From the NCBI GenBank assembly GCA_037178855.1, contig JASJZC010000001.1:8494001-8558000 (forward strand): DNA of 64,000 bases. Direction: 5' to 3'. The stretch comes from Oscheius sp. JU75 (taxonomy: Eukaryota; Nematoda; Chromadorea; Rhabditida; Rhabditidae). This document shows positions 39,778 through 50,310 of the stretch, in pieces (the stretch's first letter is position 1; each line of letters opens with the position of its first letter). Below the pieces are notes generated by a model. It saw only the letters and a program-made list of their open reading frames with translations, did not search any database and had not been told where the DNA came from. The translations under genes and the position numbers were made by a program.

Positions 39778-41608
39778 ATGTCTTCGAGTAAGCGGAGGAA
39801 TCCACTCGGCCTGATCCTGCCCCCGACGGTCAACGAGAGTGAGAAGGAAGACGGCAATCAGGTTTTTATTCCTTTTTCTTCTCTCCAAATCCACATGTTC
39901 AGGAAGATGGTGCCACCTCGATCACACTAGACGAACAGCTCAAACGTCTCGGTCTCACCGAGGGACAGAAGCAGCGAATGAACGAGTGGATGCAGGTCAA
40001 AGACTCGATCCAGTCCGATCTGTCCGAGGATGTTCTCGAAAGCTTGGGCGAGCTGGGCAAGGGCAATGGCGGTGTCGTGCACAAGATCAAGCACAAGAAG
40101 AAGAATGTCACGATGGCTCGCAAGCTCGTTCATCTCGAAGTCAAGCCATCCATCCGGCAGCAGATTATCAAAGGTTTTTAGACATTTTTCCTTGTAAAAT
40201 TGGCTCAATTTAGAACTCTCCGTCCTGCACAAATGCAACAGTCCCTACATTGTGGGCTTCTACGGCGCCTTCCTGGATAATAACGACATTTCCATCTGCA
40301 TGGAGTTCATGGACGGGCTGTCACTTGACATTGTACAGAAAAAGGTACATTTTAGATTCTTACGGACGCAAACCTTTTAAGATGGGTCGCCTGAGCGAGG
40401 ACTTTGTTGGCAGAATCTCCGTGGCCGTCGTGCGCGGACTAACCTATCTCAAAGAAGAGCTCAAGATCCTCCATCGGGATGTGAAGCCGTCCAACATGCT
40501 TGTGAACAGCAACGGAGAGATCAAGCTCTGCGATTTCGGCGTCTCCGGAATGCTTACTGACAGCATGGCCAACTCGTTCGTTGGAACGCGATCCTACATG
40601 GCTGTACGTTTGCTCTTTCTCGTAATCTTTCCAGTCGGAAATTTATATTCACTATCGTTAGAGGGACAGCTCCCTTACGTTAAACTGCGCACTTTCTGTA
40701 GATTTTGGGCCCTGCCACGAACTTCCCCAAATTTCCATTTCTCTGTGCTTTACACTCCCTTTCTCGGATTCTAAGTGTGTTTAATCGATTCAAAACCAAA
40801 ATCTGCCCAAGACTAGTCTACTCTGGCAGAAAAATTTGAGAGATAAAGATAATGACCGTATAAGAGAAAAATAGCTTCGTCATTTTCTTTCATTTTTCTC
40901 TATTTTTTCTGTCAAAGTAAGCATTTCTAAAGCAGAATTTGACCCAGAATCGGTTAATCACACCTAGAAAAAAGGCAAATGAACATAAGGTATTGAAAAA
41001 TGCAAATCAAGCTTATTTGGGGGAGCTCGTGGCGGGACCCAGGCTACAAAAATGCCGGAGAATGTCAGTGTACCTTTAAAACCATGCCAGTTAGCGCTGT
41101 TCGCAAAGAAAAAATTCAGCCGGAACGCCTGACAGGCTCCCACTACTCCATTCATTCGGATATATGGTCGTTCGGACTGTCGCTCGTCGAGCTGCTGATC
41201 GGTCGCTATCCCGTCCCTACGCCCTCCAAAGCCGAGTATGCGGCCATCTTCGGCAAGTCCGAAGACCAAATTGAGCTCGCCGATGGACGAAATGATGTAC
41301 ATTTTTAATGTTCCTTTCACCAGAGCCAAATTCAGATTCCGAGCCTGGCAGCTTACGCGAACAGTCCGGCAGCGATGGCCATCTTCGAGATGCTCGACTA
41401 CATTGTGAACGAGCCGCCGCCGACGATCCCGCTCGGCATCTTCAGCCCAGAACTCGTCCAATTCATTTCGAAATGCTTGAAAAAGCTGCCCGGTGATCGT
41501 CCCAATCTGAAGACACTGCAGAATGAGCCCTTCTTCCAGCGTTACGCCGATGCCGATGACAACGGGAAATTTGCCGAGATGGTCAAGCAATCCATCAAGA
41601 TCCAGTAA
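39778..41608 (+). CDS. mek-2: MAP kinase kinase, MEK1/2 type
   Basis: Six exons (39778-39861, 39903-40173, 40214-40344, 40382-40603, 41120-41296, 41324-41608) give 389 residues, the MEK1/2 length. The dual-specificity kinase phosphorylates ERK downstream of Raf. Visible motifs are the glycine-rich loop [11 protein letters not shown], the lysine in MARKLVHLE, the hinge [12 protein letters not shown], the catalytic loop [14 protein letters not shown], and the activation segment [18 protein letters not shown] with the two Ser sites. A short insert before KNDVHF-type sequence and the conserved C-lobe follow. The N-terminal [10 protein letters not shown] segment with basic residues fits an ERK docking region. 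The symbol follows the C. elegans name. Intron 40604-41119 contains a dispersed repeat. Nothing is broken. Confidence 0.95.
40925..41045. repeat. dispersed repeat in MEK intron
   Basis: Similar to 29065-29185; both share AAATGCAAATCAAGC, with GCGGGACCC farther on. The second word links it to copies near 322 and 36236. Confidence 0.55.
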
Positions 41609-42025
41609 TATATTCGAAGAATAATGTAAGCGAAACGATCTCTCCGCACTATAATTATATTTAATTCTGTACCATAATCCCCTCTCCCCTTTCTGTACTA
41701 TTTAATTTTTCATGTTGTCATTTTTTCGAAACATGCCAGTACCCAAATGAGACCCTCCTTTCTTCTTCTAGTCCTATGCGCCCCTTTGAAAATTTTATTC
41801 GAGTGTGATCATATATGGTTCGTAGAGTCCACTTTAATTAGTCTTTTTTGTAGTCGACGCTTGTTCGGAGCCTGCAATATATATTTTATAGTAAATTTAT
41901 TGATTGGATTGCTTATAATTGAACTTGTTCGGGTTCATTTCCCGCATTTGTACATTTACATGTGATTCTGTCGATGCAAATAGTGGAAAATTGTCGAAAT
42001 GGAGGAGAAAAGTTTTGATGAATAT

Positions 42026-42507
42026 CTAACGGTTCGCGGCCTGTGTTTCAAGATTCCTAGATGCAGTTCTCGCCAATTTTCGTTGAAAAGTGATTCTACA
42101 TCCGACGTGAAGGATATTTGATCTGAAAATACCTTTTCCTCGGGCTCGAAACATGATCTTTAGCTTGAGAGTTACTTGTGATTCGCTGATTAACCGAGCC
42201 CATTGAAAATTGATAAGATTTCGTCCTTTCTCCGGAAAACACAGCCCTTTTTTCCTGCGAAAACTCACTCTTTATGCTCTCTTCCACGCCCAGCACGCCC
42301 AACTTTGAGTTGAAGTAGAAGACGAGGAAAAGAAAGATGACTGCCATTACGGGAATAAATAAGTGAACGCCTAGACTGCATTTTTTGGGGAGAAAAACCT
42401 CTCACTTTCGACAATGTCGTAAATTACATCCATGGCCATGGCAAGAGCGAGTAGTTGAGAGACGAATTCGAGCGTGGACCTATTGATTCGGGCCACGTTC
42501 TAAGAAT
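42026..42507 (-). CDS. small membrane protein of unknown family
   Basis: Exons on the minus strand join in phase. NVARINRSTLEFVSQLLALA...DVIYDIVES is followed after a short intron by LGVHLFIPVMAVIFLFLVFY (transmembrane helix) and FNSKLGVLGVEESIKS, then a basic tail with KIMFRARGKGIF and TASRNLETQAANR, stop 42026. The gene is head-to-head with NDUFS5, about 100 bases apart, so a shared promoter region is possible. Its true first exon is not resolved. A truncated inverted copy lies at 44680-45052. I do not recognise the family. Confidence 0.55.
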
Positions 42508-42612
42508 TTCGAGGTCTAACGGATATTGCTCTCTGGTGATGTAATTACACGGAAGGATGTTAATCGACCTCACGATGATAATATTTCGCTAAAGGAGTAC
42601 GTTTTTTCAGGG

Positions 42613-43057
42613 ATGGCGACGGGAAACCGAGTACCCGAGCAGCTCACGACGCTCTCGCCTACCCTCAAGACTCCACTGTCGGATACGCTCAATGTTCCTC
42701 TCTCCCAGCAAGGTGTTTCCCTACTGTCAAGCCGAAAAAGTAGCCTATTTCAGGAAGAATTTGCGGCTTTTTCGAGTCTCAGTTCTACAGATGCATGGAG
42801 GCTTACGGGGCCAAGCTTGGGCGCAAGTACTGCGACCTGGAACACCGGGATTTCCAGGAATGCATGACCAGCGACAAACAAAAAAAGGTATACGTTTTTT
42901 TTAAACAAAAAATAACTGAATTTAGCGCGCCAAGGCCATTGCCGATCAGCGTCGTAAGCTCTACTGCGAGGGAAAGATCGACGCGGCCTTCGAAGAGAAT
43001 CATCCGCTGCCGGGCACCTTCAAAACTGACTACTTCTCAAACAACAGGATCAATTAA
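42613..43057 (+). CDS. NDUFS5: NADH dehydrogenase subunit NDUFS5 (15 kDa, twin CX9C)
   Basis: Three exons (42613-42712, 42754-42887, 42926-43057) give 121 residues. The core GRICGFFESQFYRCMEAYG, followed by YCDLEHRDFQECMTSDKQK, shows two CX9C motifs, the hallmark of the CHCH fold. These are imported and oxidised by the Mia40 pathway in the mitochondrial intermembrane space. KRAKAIADQRRKLYCEGK and a HPLPGTF tail match the complex I 15-kDa subunit. The start codon follows TTTTTTCAGGG by two bases, an acceptor consistent with trans-splicing. It supports the respiratory chain as a peripheral membrane-arm subunit. The N-terminal 30 residues are variable in the family. Confidence 0.88.
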
Positions 43058-43221
43058 GATGCCCGATTGTAGGACACTCCCATTTATAGCATGTAAGATG
43101 AAGTTATTTCAATTGTAAACACGTGAGGGCAAATAAGGCTAACGATATGTCAAGGCAGAGAGAGATAATAGATAGATATTTTATTTGTCATATGAACACA
43201 TTGGAAGAGCGAAAGAAATGG

Positions 43222-44489
43222 CTAGGCATGAAATAGTTTGAGCAGTTTCGAACCCGTCTTGATCTTGGATAAGCTGGGAGTTTTGTGGAGGGCGGTGGGC
43301 TTTGGTGGGGTCGGCTTGGAACGCATCTGACTGGAACGGGAGGAGGAACGAAGAGAAAAGCCGCTGGCCTTGCGCGGAGTCACGATCTCCGAGTCCGAGG
43401 CACAGAGTCGCGGAGAGGGACTGCGAGTCCCATTGAGGATTTTCTGAATTTGGGCATTTTCTTCCGATTTCAGACTGTTTGCTTACATGAAAACAAGAGT
43501 GAAGAATCTGCGCCAGGACTCTATGGTCAGCTGTGGCGGCGACTTCAGCAAAAGAGGCCTTGTGCTTCGTGGCCAAGGCTTCCCCTTCGCTCTCAGAAAC
43601 CTGTCGATATCTTTCCAAATCGCTCTTATTACCCAAAAGAATTGTTTTGTGCTCGCGAGCACAAAGCAGATGCTCGTGACGAGCAATCCTTTCCAGAAGA
43701 TTCTCAGCGTACTGTAGACTGAGCTGACTGGTCACATCATAGACGACTACGTAGACGTCAGCCCAGGCGAGCCATCTCATCTCGTCACGGGTTGCATCAT
43801 CCACTGTGTCCATAATCCAGACCATCAGGGATTGACCAGAAACGTTATCCGCTCGACAGTAGGTGTCCTCTGAAAGGAGGTTTTGACATATCGGGTCTGC
43901 TATAGAGAAAATAAGGTCTACGGAGGTTCAAGTTGTGCAGGTGACTCGTCCAGGAAGAGTAATCGAATTATCCAAAATGAGAAAATGTTGTGTTGTATTG
44001 TATTTCTAGGCATTCTTACAAAAGAGTGAGTCGTCCTCTCCTACATATCTATCACTCTTCTCTGCCTCAATGGTTAACTTGGCTCACCCATATACTCTCT
44101 GAACTATTGTCTTGTGTTCTATTGCTTCGAGTAGAAAGGATGCTTGAATTACCAAAGAGTGCAAGTTTTTACTGCTTGACTACCCGTCTATCTCTCTTCT
44201 CTGACTGTCAAAGGGTAGCTGGACTCAGTCTATCAGGTCTATACCCGGTTCCGTTAGAAAAAAAAAACTGCTTGATTCAATACCATAGAGTACAAGCTTT
44301 TCTGGCCTGACTTACCTCTAGACACTCTAATCCAGAGTTTCAAAAAGAGTACTAACCAAGTAACGAATCGTAGTCTCCAATGAATCTCTTTGTAATATAT
44401 TTCACAGCCAGTGCGCTCTTACCCGATCCCGTCATGCCAACCAGCGCTAGATGAAGTTCCCTCAACGGTAATTGAGCAGTCTGTCTCAT
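43222..44489 (-). CDS. divergent Ras-like small GTPase without CAAX box
   Basis: Exons 44489-44357, 43869-43487 and 43443-43222 give 245 residues. The P loop is GMTGSGKSALAVKYITKRFI, the effector region DYDSLLEDTYC, and G4 is LLGNKSDL. Switch II is DTVDD instead of DTAGQ, so the catalytic Gln and the Gly of DxxG are absent. The C-terminus is a Ser/Arg/Pro-rich basic tail (FSLRSSSRSSQMRSK, then KPTPPKPTALHKTPSLSK) with no prenylation motif. These are traits of the RERG/RASL branch. Low or unusual GTPase activity is inferred. It lies directly downstream of DET1 on the same strand. Exon 1 and the DET1 3' end have been tandemly duplicated together. Confidence 0.85.
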
Positions 44490-44672
44490 ACTGACTCTGA
44501 AAACAGTTGTTAATTTGCGATGAAACTAGAAAAAAAAAACTCACCACTAACTTCGTTCGAAATGGGCAAACTGTTCCTTGAAGAGGCGTTCGGGTTGACT
44601 TCTATCCTCGACTGGCCAACTTCGTTCAAAAAGGGCAATCCGTTACTTGGAGAGGCCTTTGGGTCGACTTCG
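44430..44672. repeat. tandem duplicate of DET1 3' end / Ras exon 1 (left copy)
   Basis: This segment is nearly the same as 45286-45525. It contains intact Ras exon 1 plus a stub of the DET1 C-terminal repeat region. The right copy has intact DET1 and a truncated Ras exon. A different DNA block (44680-45195) separates the two. Confidence 0.85.
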
Positions 44673-44679
44673 AAAGAGA

Positions 44680-45195
44680 GGTTTTTCTCCCAAAAAATGT
44701 AGTCTAGGCGTTCACTTATTTATTCCCGTAATGGCAGTCATCTTTCTTTTCCTCGTCTTCTACTTCAACTCAAAGTTGGGCGTGCTGGGCGTGGAAGAGA
44801 GCATAAAGAGTAAGTTTTCGCAGGAAAAAAGGGTTGTATTTTCCGGAGAAAAGACGAAATCTTATCATTTTTCAATGGGCTCGGTTAATCAGCGAATCAC
44901 AAGTAACTCTCAAGCTAAAGATCATGTTTCGAGCCCGAGGAAAAGGTATTTTCAGATCAAATATCCTTCACCTCGGATTTAGAATCACTTTTCAACAAAA
45001 ATTGGCGAGAACTGCATCTAGAAATCTTGAAACACAGGCCGCGAACCGTTAGATATTCATCAAAACTTTTCTCCTCCATTTCGACAATTTTCCACTATTT
45101 GCATCGACAGAATCACATGAAAATGTACAGATGCGGGAAATGAACCCGAACAAGTTCAATTATAAGCAATGTAAACAACAAATTTACTATAAATA
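44680..45195 (+). pseudogene. inverted truncated copy of the 42026-42507 membrane-protein gene
   Basis: Reading on the plus strand, LGVHLFIPVMAVIFLFLVFY and the basic tail repeat the gene at 42026-42507 almost word for word, with the 3' flank included (to about 45195, matching about 41870 in inverse orientation). The first exon is missing and only its intron end is present. Splice signals are kept (GTAAGT here, GTGAGT in the original). It is probably not expressed as a full protein. Confidence 0.8.
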
Positions 45196-45285
45196 TTGTT
45201 GTCTCCGAATGAATAAACCAGCTGAATGGAACAAATTACGCAGCTGACCCGTCCTGTGTTGTACTGAATTGCTGTGTTTGTCATC

Positions 45286-45361
45286 GTGCCAACCAGCGCT
45301 AGATGAAGTTCCCTCAACGGTAATTGAGCAGTCTGTCTCATACTGATTCTGAAAACAGTAG
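45286..45361 (-). pseudogene. truncated duplicate of Ras exon 1
   Basis: The minus strand reads MRQTAQLPLRELHLALVG and then leaves homology before the P loop, so this exon copy cannot encode a GTPase. It lies immediately downstream of DET1. Confidence 0.8.
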
Positions 45362-48035
45362 TTAATTTCCGATGAAATTAGCAAAAAAAAACTCACCACT
45401 AACTTCATTCGAAATGGGCAAACTGTTCCTTAAAGAGGCGTTCGGGTTGACTTCTATCCTCGACTGGCCAACTTCGTTCAAAAAGGGCAATCCGTTACTT
45501 GGAGAGGCCTTTGGGTCGACTTCTATTCTCGGCTGGAAAACAACAACACTCGGATCCTGTCGTATGCGATCAACAGCCAAAGCTAGGGGATCTTGCGGAT
45601 GGAACAGCAGTGTCACCTGACGCAGGCCGATGTTTCCTACGACCGAGAGCGACAGCTGGAATGCCGGTTTACCCGTCCGTACTACTATGAACCTAGAGAT
45701 GACAGGTGTTGATTGATATCTGAGTTTCGATACCTTGGATCGTCTTGATCCGCTCGGAGTTTGCCATTGATAATTCCTGTAGCCACTTTGGCGTCTAGTT
45801 GGAAGAGGAATGGGTCCAAATATGGTGATTGGGTAGATATTTTGTAGGGCTGATAGCTTGGGAAGGGCATCTGGTTGAGGAGGCGCCGGAGGGATTCGGC
45901 ACAGTGTTTTTGTTCTGAAATTGATGTAGCTCTTGTTCTGTTTTAAAACTTTGCAATACTACTGTCTTGAACCCAAAAATGTACAAAAAGCAACCTCCTT
46001 TCCGAATACCCTTGATCATAGCCCATTGGGCATGATAGCTGAAGTTGCTCGCTCCGACCCAGGCCGGTGTTGTGACCGGATACAGCAGAGGGAATGACAT
46101 CTCCAGCGTCCAGTTCAAGAATCTCTCATCGTAGTCCTCAAAAATGTCCACAATCTTCGCGTCTCTCCAGTCCATTATCACAAAGAAGCAGGGATTGGCA
46201 CTTGTCTCCTTGTTCGTATCCTTCGGCAACATTCGGATCATGATAAAGAATTCCTCGAAGAGGTACGTCCGGTCTATACGCAAGCTATTTAAGTACTCCG
46301 TGCTCCTCAGGAAGGCCCGAACAGTGCCTGTGAGCTTGGATCTCTTGTAGAGGAAGGTCATGATGCTTTGCCGGAATCCGGTGAAGAAGAGCGTCTTCAG
46401 ATTGGTTCTATCATGAGCTTCCATGTGCAGAAGGTCGTCATCTCTCACAGAGGGACCGATCTCCTTCAACAAGAACATTTGTCCGGTCTGGGGATGGATC
46501 TGGACGATGTAGATGATCTGGTGTTGAAGGGAGGTGACCATCAAATAGTTGCCGCTGACGTTGACACATCCAGCCAGGGGAATCTTGTCCATGTGGAAGT
46601 ACTTTTCTCCGGCTATTTGCTTGGTCTATAAGTCGGCATTCCACTAAAAATAAGAGAGTGACTACCTCTAGATCTACACAAATCAGACTCAGATTCTCAA
46701 GATTCCCAGACGCCATGGTGATGCTCTCATTGTTCTGGAACGCGATGTTGAGCTCGACGTTGGCTTCAGCTACCTGAAAATGTTATCAGTTTTGCTAGCT
46801 ACTAATTCAAAACGAGCCTATATCGCTTGTAACTAGCCATATAGTTAAGTACATTGAGCGCATTCATATGCCTTGCGGAAATTCAGCGCGACCTATGCCC
46901 CTATGGCTCAGTCGGTTAGCTCCGTTTACAATACAAAATGGGATTCTTGTGTTGGTAAAAGTTGTATGTCTATTCTTAATACAAAGTACGGGTGGAGGTT
47001 TACGAGGCGGGCTGACTTGTCTCAGTATCTTCTGGCTAGTCACTTACTTGGCTCACTTCTTCAAAATTCTACCCCCTTTTTACAGTAGTATGAAACGCTG
47101 GATACATGCACTCTCTGACCTTTTGGGAAAGTTCATTGTCTACTTCTTTTTCTCATTTCTGGCTGTCTCTTGGCTCCTACTCAACAGTGGGTGTCCAGTC
47201 GTAATCTCTCTGTTCGTAATCGACTATCCTTCACTGAATCAGGAGTCGTGAGTCAAGAGTCTGGACTCACAGAACTCACTACCAGAAGAGAGTATGAGTC
47301 TGTTCTGGGCAGGAACAGTTAGGAGATACCCGAAGGTTCATTCACTCTTGACTCTCTTCCAGTTCGTAGTCTTTTTGACCGGGGGTTACTCGACTCATAC
47401 CGAACCAATAAGAACAGAATCAGAAACTTTGCTCACCTGCGCGCTGGCTCCCACCACGAAGAACCGTCCCGATCCAGTGAAATACAAAGAGTCGAGACGG
47501 AGTTGGAATCCATCGGAAACAGGTGGTTTCACCTCAAACTCCAGTTCGAAAAGGCTCTGGATAAACCAGCTTAGTGTCTAGAATACTCTCCTTACCGTCA
47601 AGACCTGTTCTTCCGGAACATTTCTCGAACTCTGTACTCCCTTGTAAAAATAGACTCTTACTATATCCAGATGTGCTGAATAGCAAATAAGACGAGTTCC
47701 GTCGGGTGTCCATGTCACAATGTGGTCTCGGGATATCATTTCCGCTACCTGGATTGGGAGAAATACAACGTTTTGTGACTAACTCACCACAGAGCCTCGA
47801 ATCAATGGAACAGACGTGTAAATATCCCTATTTAGTTTGCATTGTGGGGTTCCTAAAACATATAAATGTCAGTTTGAGCCTTCTTACTTGTTCTCCGCCC
47901 TCTAATCTGTCTGTTGGCCAGAAGATCAACCAAGTTGGCGCTTCCTCTCTTCTGCTTGAGATACCACTCTTCGGAGTATATCCGAGATGGGCCTGTAGAA
48001 GTCGAAGGCCCGGGATCGAAATTGTAGGTCGACAT
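45362..48035 (-). CDS. DET1: DET1, CRL4 ubiquitin-ligase adaptor (de-etiolated 1 homologue)
   Basis: Family role: DET1 forms a complex with DDB1/CUL4 and COP1 that targets transcription factors for ubiquitination. Exons from 48035 (MSTYNFDPGPSTSTG) join in phase. Family segments are visible in order: GSANLVDLLANRQIRGRR, WTPDGTRLICYSAHLDIVRV, FTGSGRFFVVGASAQ, LSLICVDLE, GNYLMVTSLQHQIIYIVQIH, EIGPSVRDDDLLHMEA, FEEFFIMIRM, CFFVIMDWRDAKIVDIFEDY, SPYLDPFLFQLDAKV and LRQVTLLFHPQDPLALAVDR. These fit the beta-propeller family along its whole length (roughly 550 residues). The C-terminus is extended by two 23-residue tandem repeats (SRIEVNPNAS / PRIEVDPKAS units). Termination is at 45362 if the last donor-like site is ignored; splicing into the next exon would end it two codons later. 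A truncated copy is at 55.6-57 kb. Confidence 0.9.
45400..45537 (-). repeat. DET1: 69-bp tandem repeat encoding the DET1 C-terminal extension
   Basis: Two 69-base units translate to 23-residue repeats of pattern [GF]Q[SP]RIEV[DN]P[KN]AS..N.LP[FI].NEV. A part of this is present again in the duplicate at 44550-44670. Confidence 0.85.
46839..47410. repeat. insertion in a DET1 intron, with tRNA-like left end
   Basis: Flanks on both sides match the second DET1 copy continuously (there joined at about 56400), so about 570 bases are extra here or lost there. The left part has TGGCTCAGTCGGTTAGCTCC (A box). The rest is GACTC/GAGTC-rich and non-coding. It is probably a mobile or repeat insertion. Confidence 0.6.
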
Positions 48036-48164
48036 CTTCTTAATTTATGTGTGTAACTCAAGAGAAAATTTGTAAATTTCAAGTAGAAATCGATATAATT
48101 GCCGGAGAAAGCAGAGAACGCTTTTGCAAGCATGAATTTTACAGGGGACGCAAAATTGTATACT

Positions 48165-48365
48165 ACCGCCACGCCAAATTGCGTACGCGGGAAGAATAGA
48201 AATTTTGAACTGCATTTTACCATATTTTCAGGCCTTCTTCACGCAATTCTCGTACTATTTTTCTGTAAAATGTTTGTAATAAAAACATGTTGAATAGGAG
48301 CACTAGTATTTGCCAGTATAACCTATAGAAAAAGCTGATAAGCTTCGGCTCTAGAGGATAACTCA
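48165..48365. repeat. repeat unit R3, copy 1
   Basis: Shares CGCAATTTGGCGTG, the TGTAATAAAA-type stretch, AGGAGCACTA and a CGGCTCTAGAGGA end with 48765-48985 and 55440-55660. On the minus strand each copy carries an exon-like KIVREL segment between acceptor and donor sites. Confidence 0.7.
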
Positions 48366-48366
48366 C

Positions 48367-49005
48367 ATTGTTCTTAGCTCCGATCATACGAGAAAAGTCT
48401 GAAGTTGCGTCAGCGTTACCTTGGGGGGAAGCTTGTGCCCGGCAAGAGAAACAGAAAAAGTGTCCTGTTTTGATCTTGTTGACCTTCTTCGCAAAGCAAG
48501 CGACACAAATGTCCCTTGGGCATGAGCCGTTGTTGGCTGGACACTTACTCATTCTGCTGTTAAGAGACAGAGTATCGCCACAAATCTGGAAAAATACTGT
48601 ATTCACTGTGATATAGTCATTAAAGCTTACGCTACAGGCCACGTTTTTCATTTCATCGTCTTCCATACCGGCAGCGTTGAACAGAAGCGACCGCTAAAAC
48701 AACTATGTTTGATGTCACCTAAGCAAAAAAGAAGCTTGCAAAAGATAAAAACACATCCTATATTACACGACACGCCAAATTGTGTACGTGTGAAGAAAAA
48801 AATTTTTTTTTGAACTGCGTTTTACCATATTTTCATGGCATTTTTCATACAATTCTCGTACAATTTTTTCTGTAAAATTTTTGTAATCATATGTAGGGTA
48901 GGAGCACTAGGACTTGTCAGTATAATCTACAGTAAAAATCGAAATGTTTCGGCTCTTAGAGGATCACTCACAGCTGCAGCTTTTATCGCTGATTCAGTAA
49001 GGAAT
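48367..49005 (-). CDS. cysteine-rich (RING/PHD-like) protein, partial
   Basis: Three exons on the minus strand (49005-48972, 48693-48631, 48585-48367) join to give FLTESAIKAAA, RSLLFNAAGMEDDEMKNVAC and then ICGDTLSLNSRMSKCPANNG, CPRDICVACFAKKV and GHFFCFSCRAQ. The CxxC pairs (ACSIC, ICVAC, FFCFSC) and single cysteines between them predict at least two zinc sites of treble-clef type. The 5' exons are not found; the large inverted repeat begins 114 bases upstream and may have disrupted or supplied them. A related exon pair is joined to the truncated DET1 at 55 kb. The family is unknown. Confidence 0.5.
48765..48985. repeat. repeat unit R3, copy 2
   Basis: Second copy of the 48165-48365 unit; its minus-strand exon-like segment (KIVRELYEKC) is open here. 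The left end of the unit contains the exon AIKAAA of the cysteine-rich gene. Confidence 0.7.
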
Positions 49006-49118
49006 CTGCATTTGGAAAGAAAGAAAGCGAGAAATAAGTGTGACACAAGATATAGTGTGTTCACAAAAAACAACCAAACAACCAGGAATCGCAGGCTTTT
49101 TTTTGGCGCGGATTCAAA

Positions 49119-49806
49119 CGGCTAGAAATTAGCTACAAGCATTTCGTCCATCAAACAATTTTGTCTTTTTCCGTTTTTCTTTTTGTTAAACAACAGGTAA
49201 CATTCCTTGGAATAAAGTAGGAAACGACTTCTCGCTCATCTTCGTCCAAATCACTCTTCTCGGACACAAAAGGAACAAAATCTAAAATATCCTAAAATGC
49301 TCTAGTTAATTGTCTCGTTACTGAACGAACCGGTGGAGGTACCACCTGGATTGGATGGTTTCCAGCAGCTGGAAGTTGTTCCGTAGGGGTGGTGATGTCG
49401 GGTACATAAACCTCCTGTTGTATAGTAGGAACTTCCCGAAGAATGAATTCTTCTTCAACACCATAAAAGGAACGAGATAAAGGAGAAGAAGCAGTTCCTA
49501 CTATTCAACAGGAGGTTTATGTACCCGACATCACCGCCCCTACGGAACAACTTCCAGCTGCTGGAAACCATCCAATCCAGGTGTACCTCCACCGGTTCGT
49601 TCAGTAACGAGGCAATTAACTAGAGCATTTTAGGATGTTTTAGATTTTGTTCCTTTTGTGTCCGAGAAGAGTGATTTGGACGAAGATGAGCGAGAAGTCG
49701 TTTCCTATTTTATTCCAAGGAATGTTACCTGTTGTTTAACAAAAAGAAAGACGGAAAAAGACAAAATTGTTTGATGGACGAAATGCTTGTAGCTAATTTC
49801 TAGCCG
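49119..49806. repeat. large near-perfect inverted repeat with coding-like arms
   Basis: Arms 49119-49433 and 49493-49806 are reverse complements with only scattered mismatches; the spacer is 59 bases. Each arm, read from the spacer outward, encodes VPTIQQEVYVPDITxPTEQL, then AAGNHPIQ, a short intron-like gap (GTGTAC...TTTTAG on the right), and VLDFVPFVSEKSDLDEDERE with VVSYFIPRNVTCCLTKRK. No transposase is seen between the arms. It could be a foldback element or a head-to-head duplication of one gene end. A transcript through it would form a long hairpin. Confidence 0.9.
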
Positions 49807-50310
49807 ACGAGGAAACTAAAGATCAATATTTCGAAGTGGTGAGAATTTAGACGTTACTGCTGATAAGCAGTTGAAATTTAAAGTGGCCATTCGGGGACCA
49901 GCAGCGCAGCAAATGTTTATCTAATCTAAATGTCAGGAAGGTTTAGGGTGTTCCACCCATAAAACATTTTTAGATAAAAAGTTTGTCATCGTCCACCTTA
50001 TCGCCTTACGTTGTTTGGAAGTTATTGTAAGAGATTATCTAGTGTTTTCCCTGTCTTTTTAAGTAAAAATCGATGAGCATCCTGGGGAAATGGCCTGCCC
50101 AGAATAATTGTCAAAAAAAAGGAGAAAATCCACCTGGACTACTTCAAATGGACGTAAATGTTGTCGTTGGTGCTCTTAGGGCACCTTTACTCGTGACTGA
50201 CGAAAGTTTTGGGGCCAAAATGTTGAAGAGACCCTGTTTCTTATTTTCCCTCTCTTTCCAACTGATTTTAGATCTTACTTTTACAAACATATCGTATTTT
50301 CAGTCCAAAA

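Noticed and set aside
40964-41590. 208-residue minus-strand frame opposite MEK
   Set aside because: Antisense of confirmed MEK exons with no recognisable protein features.
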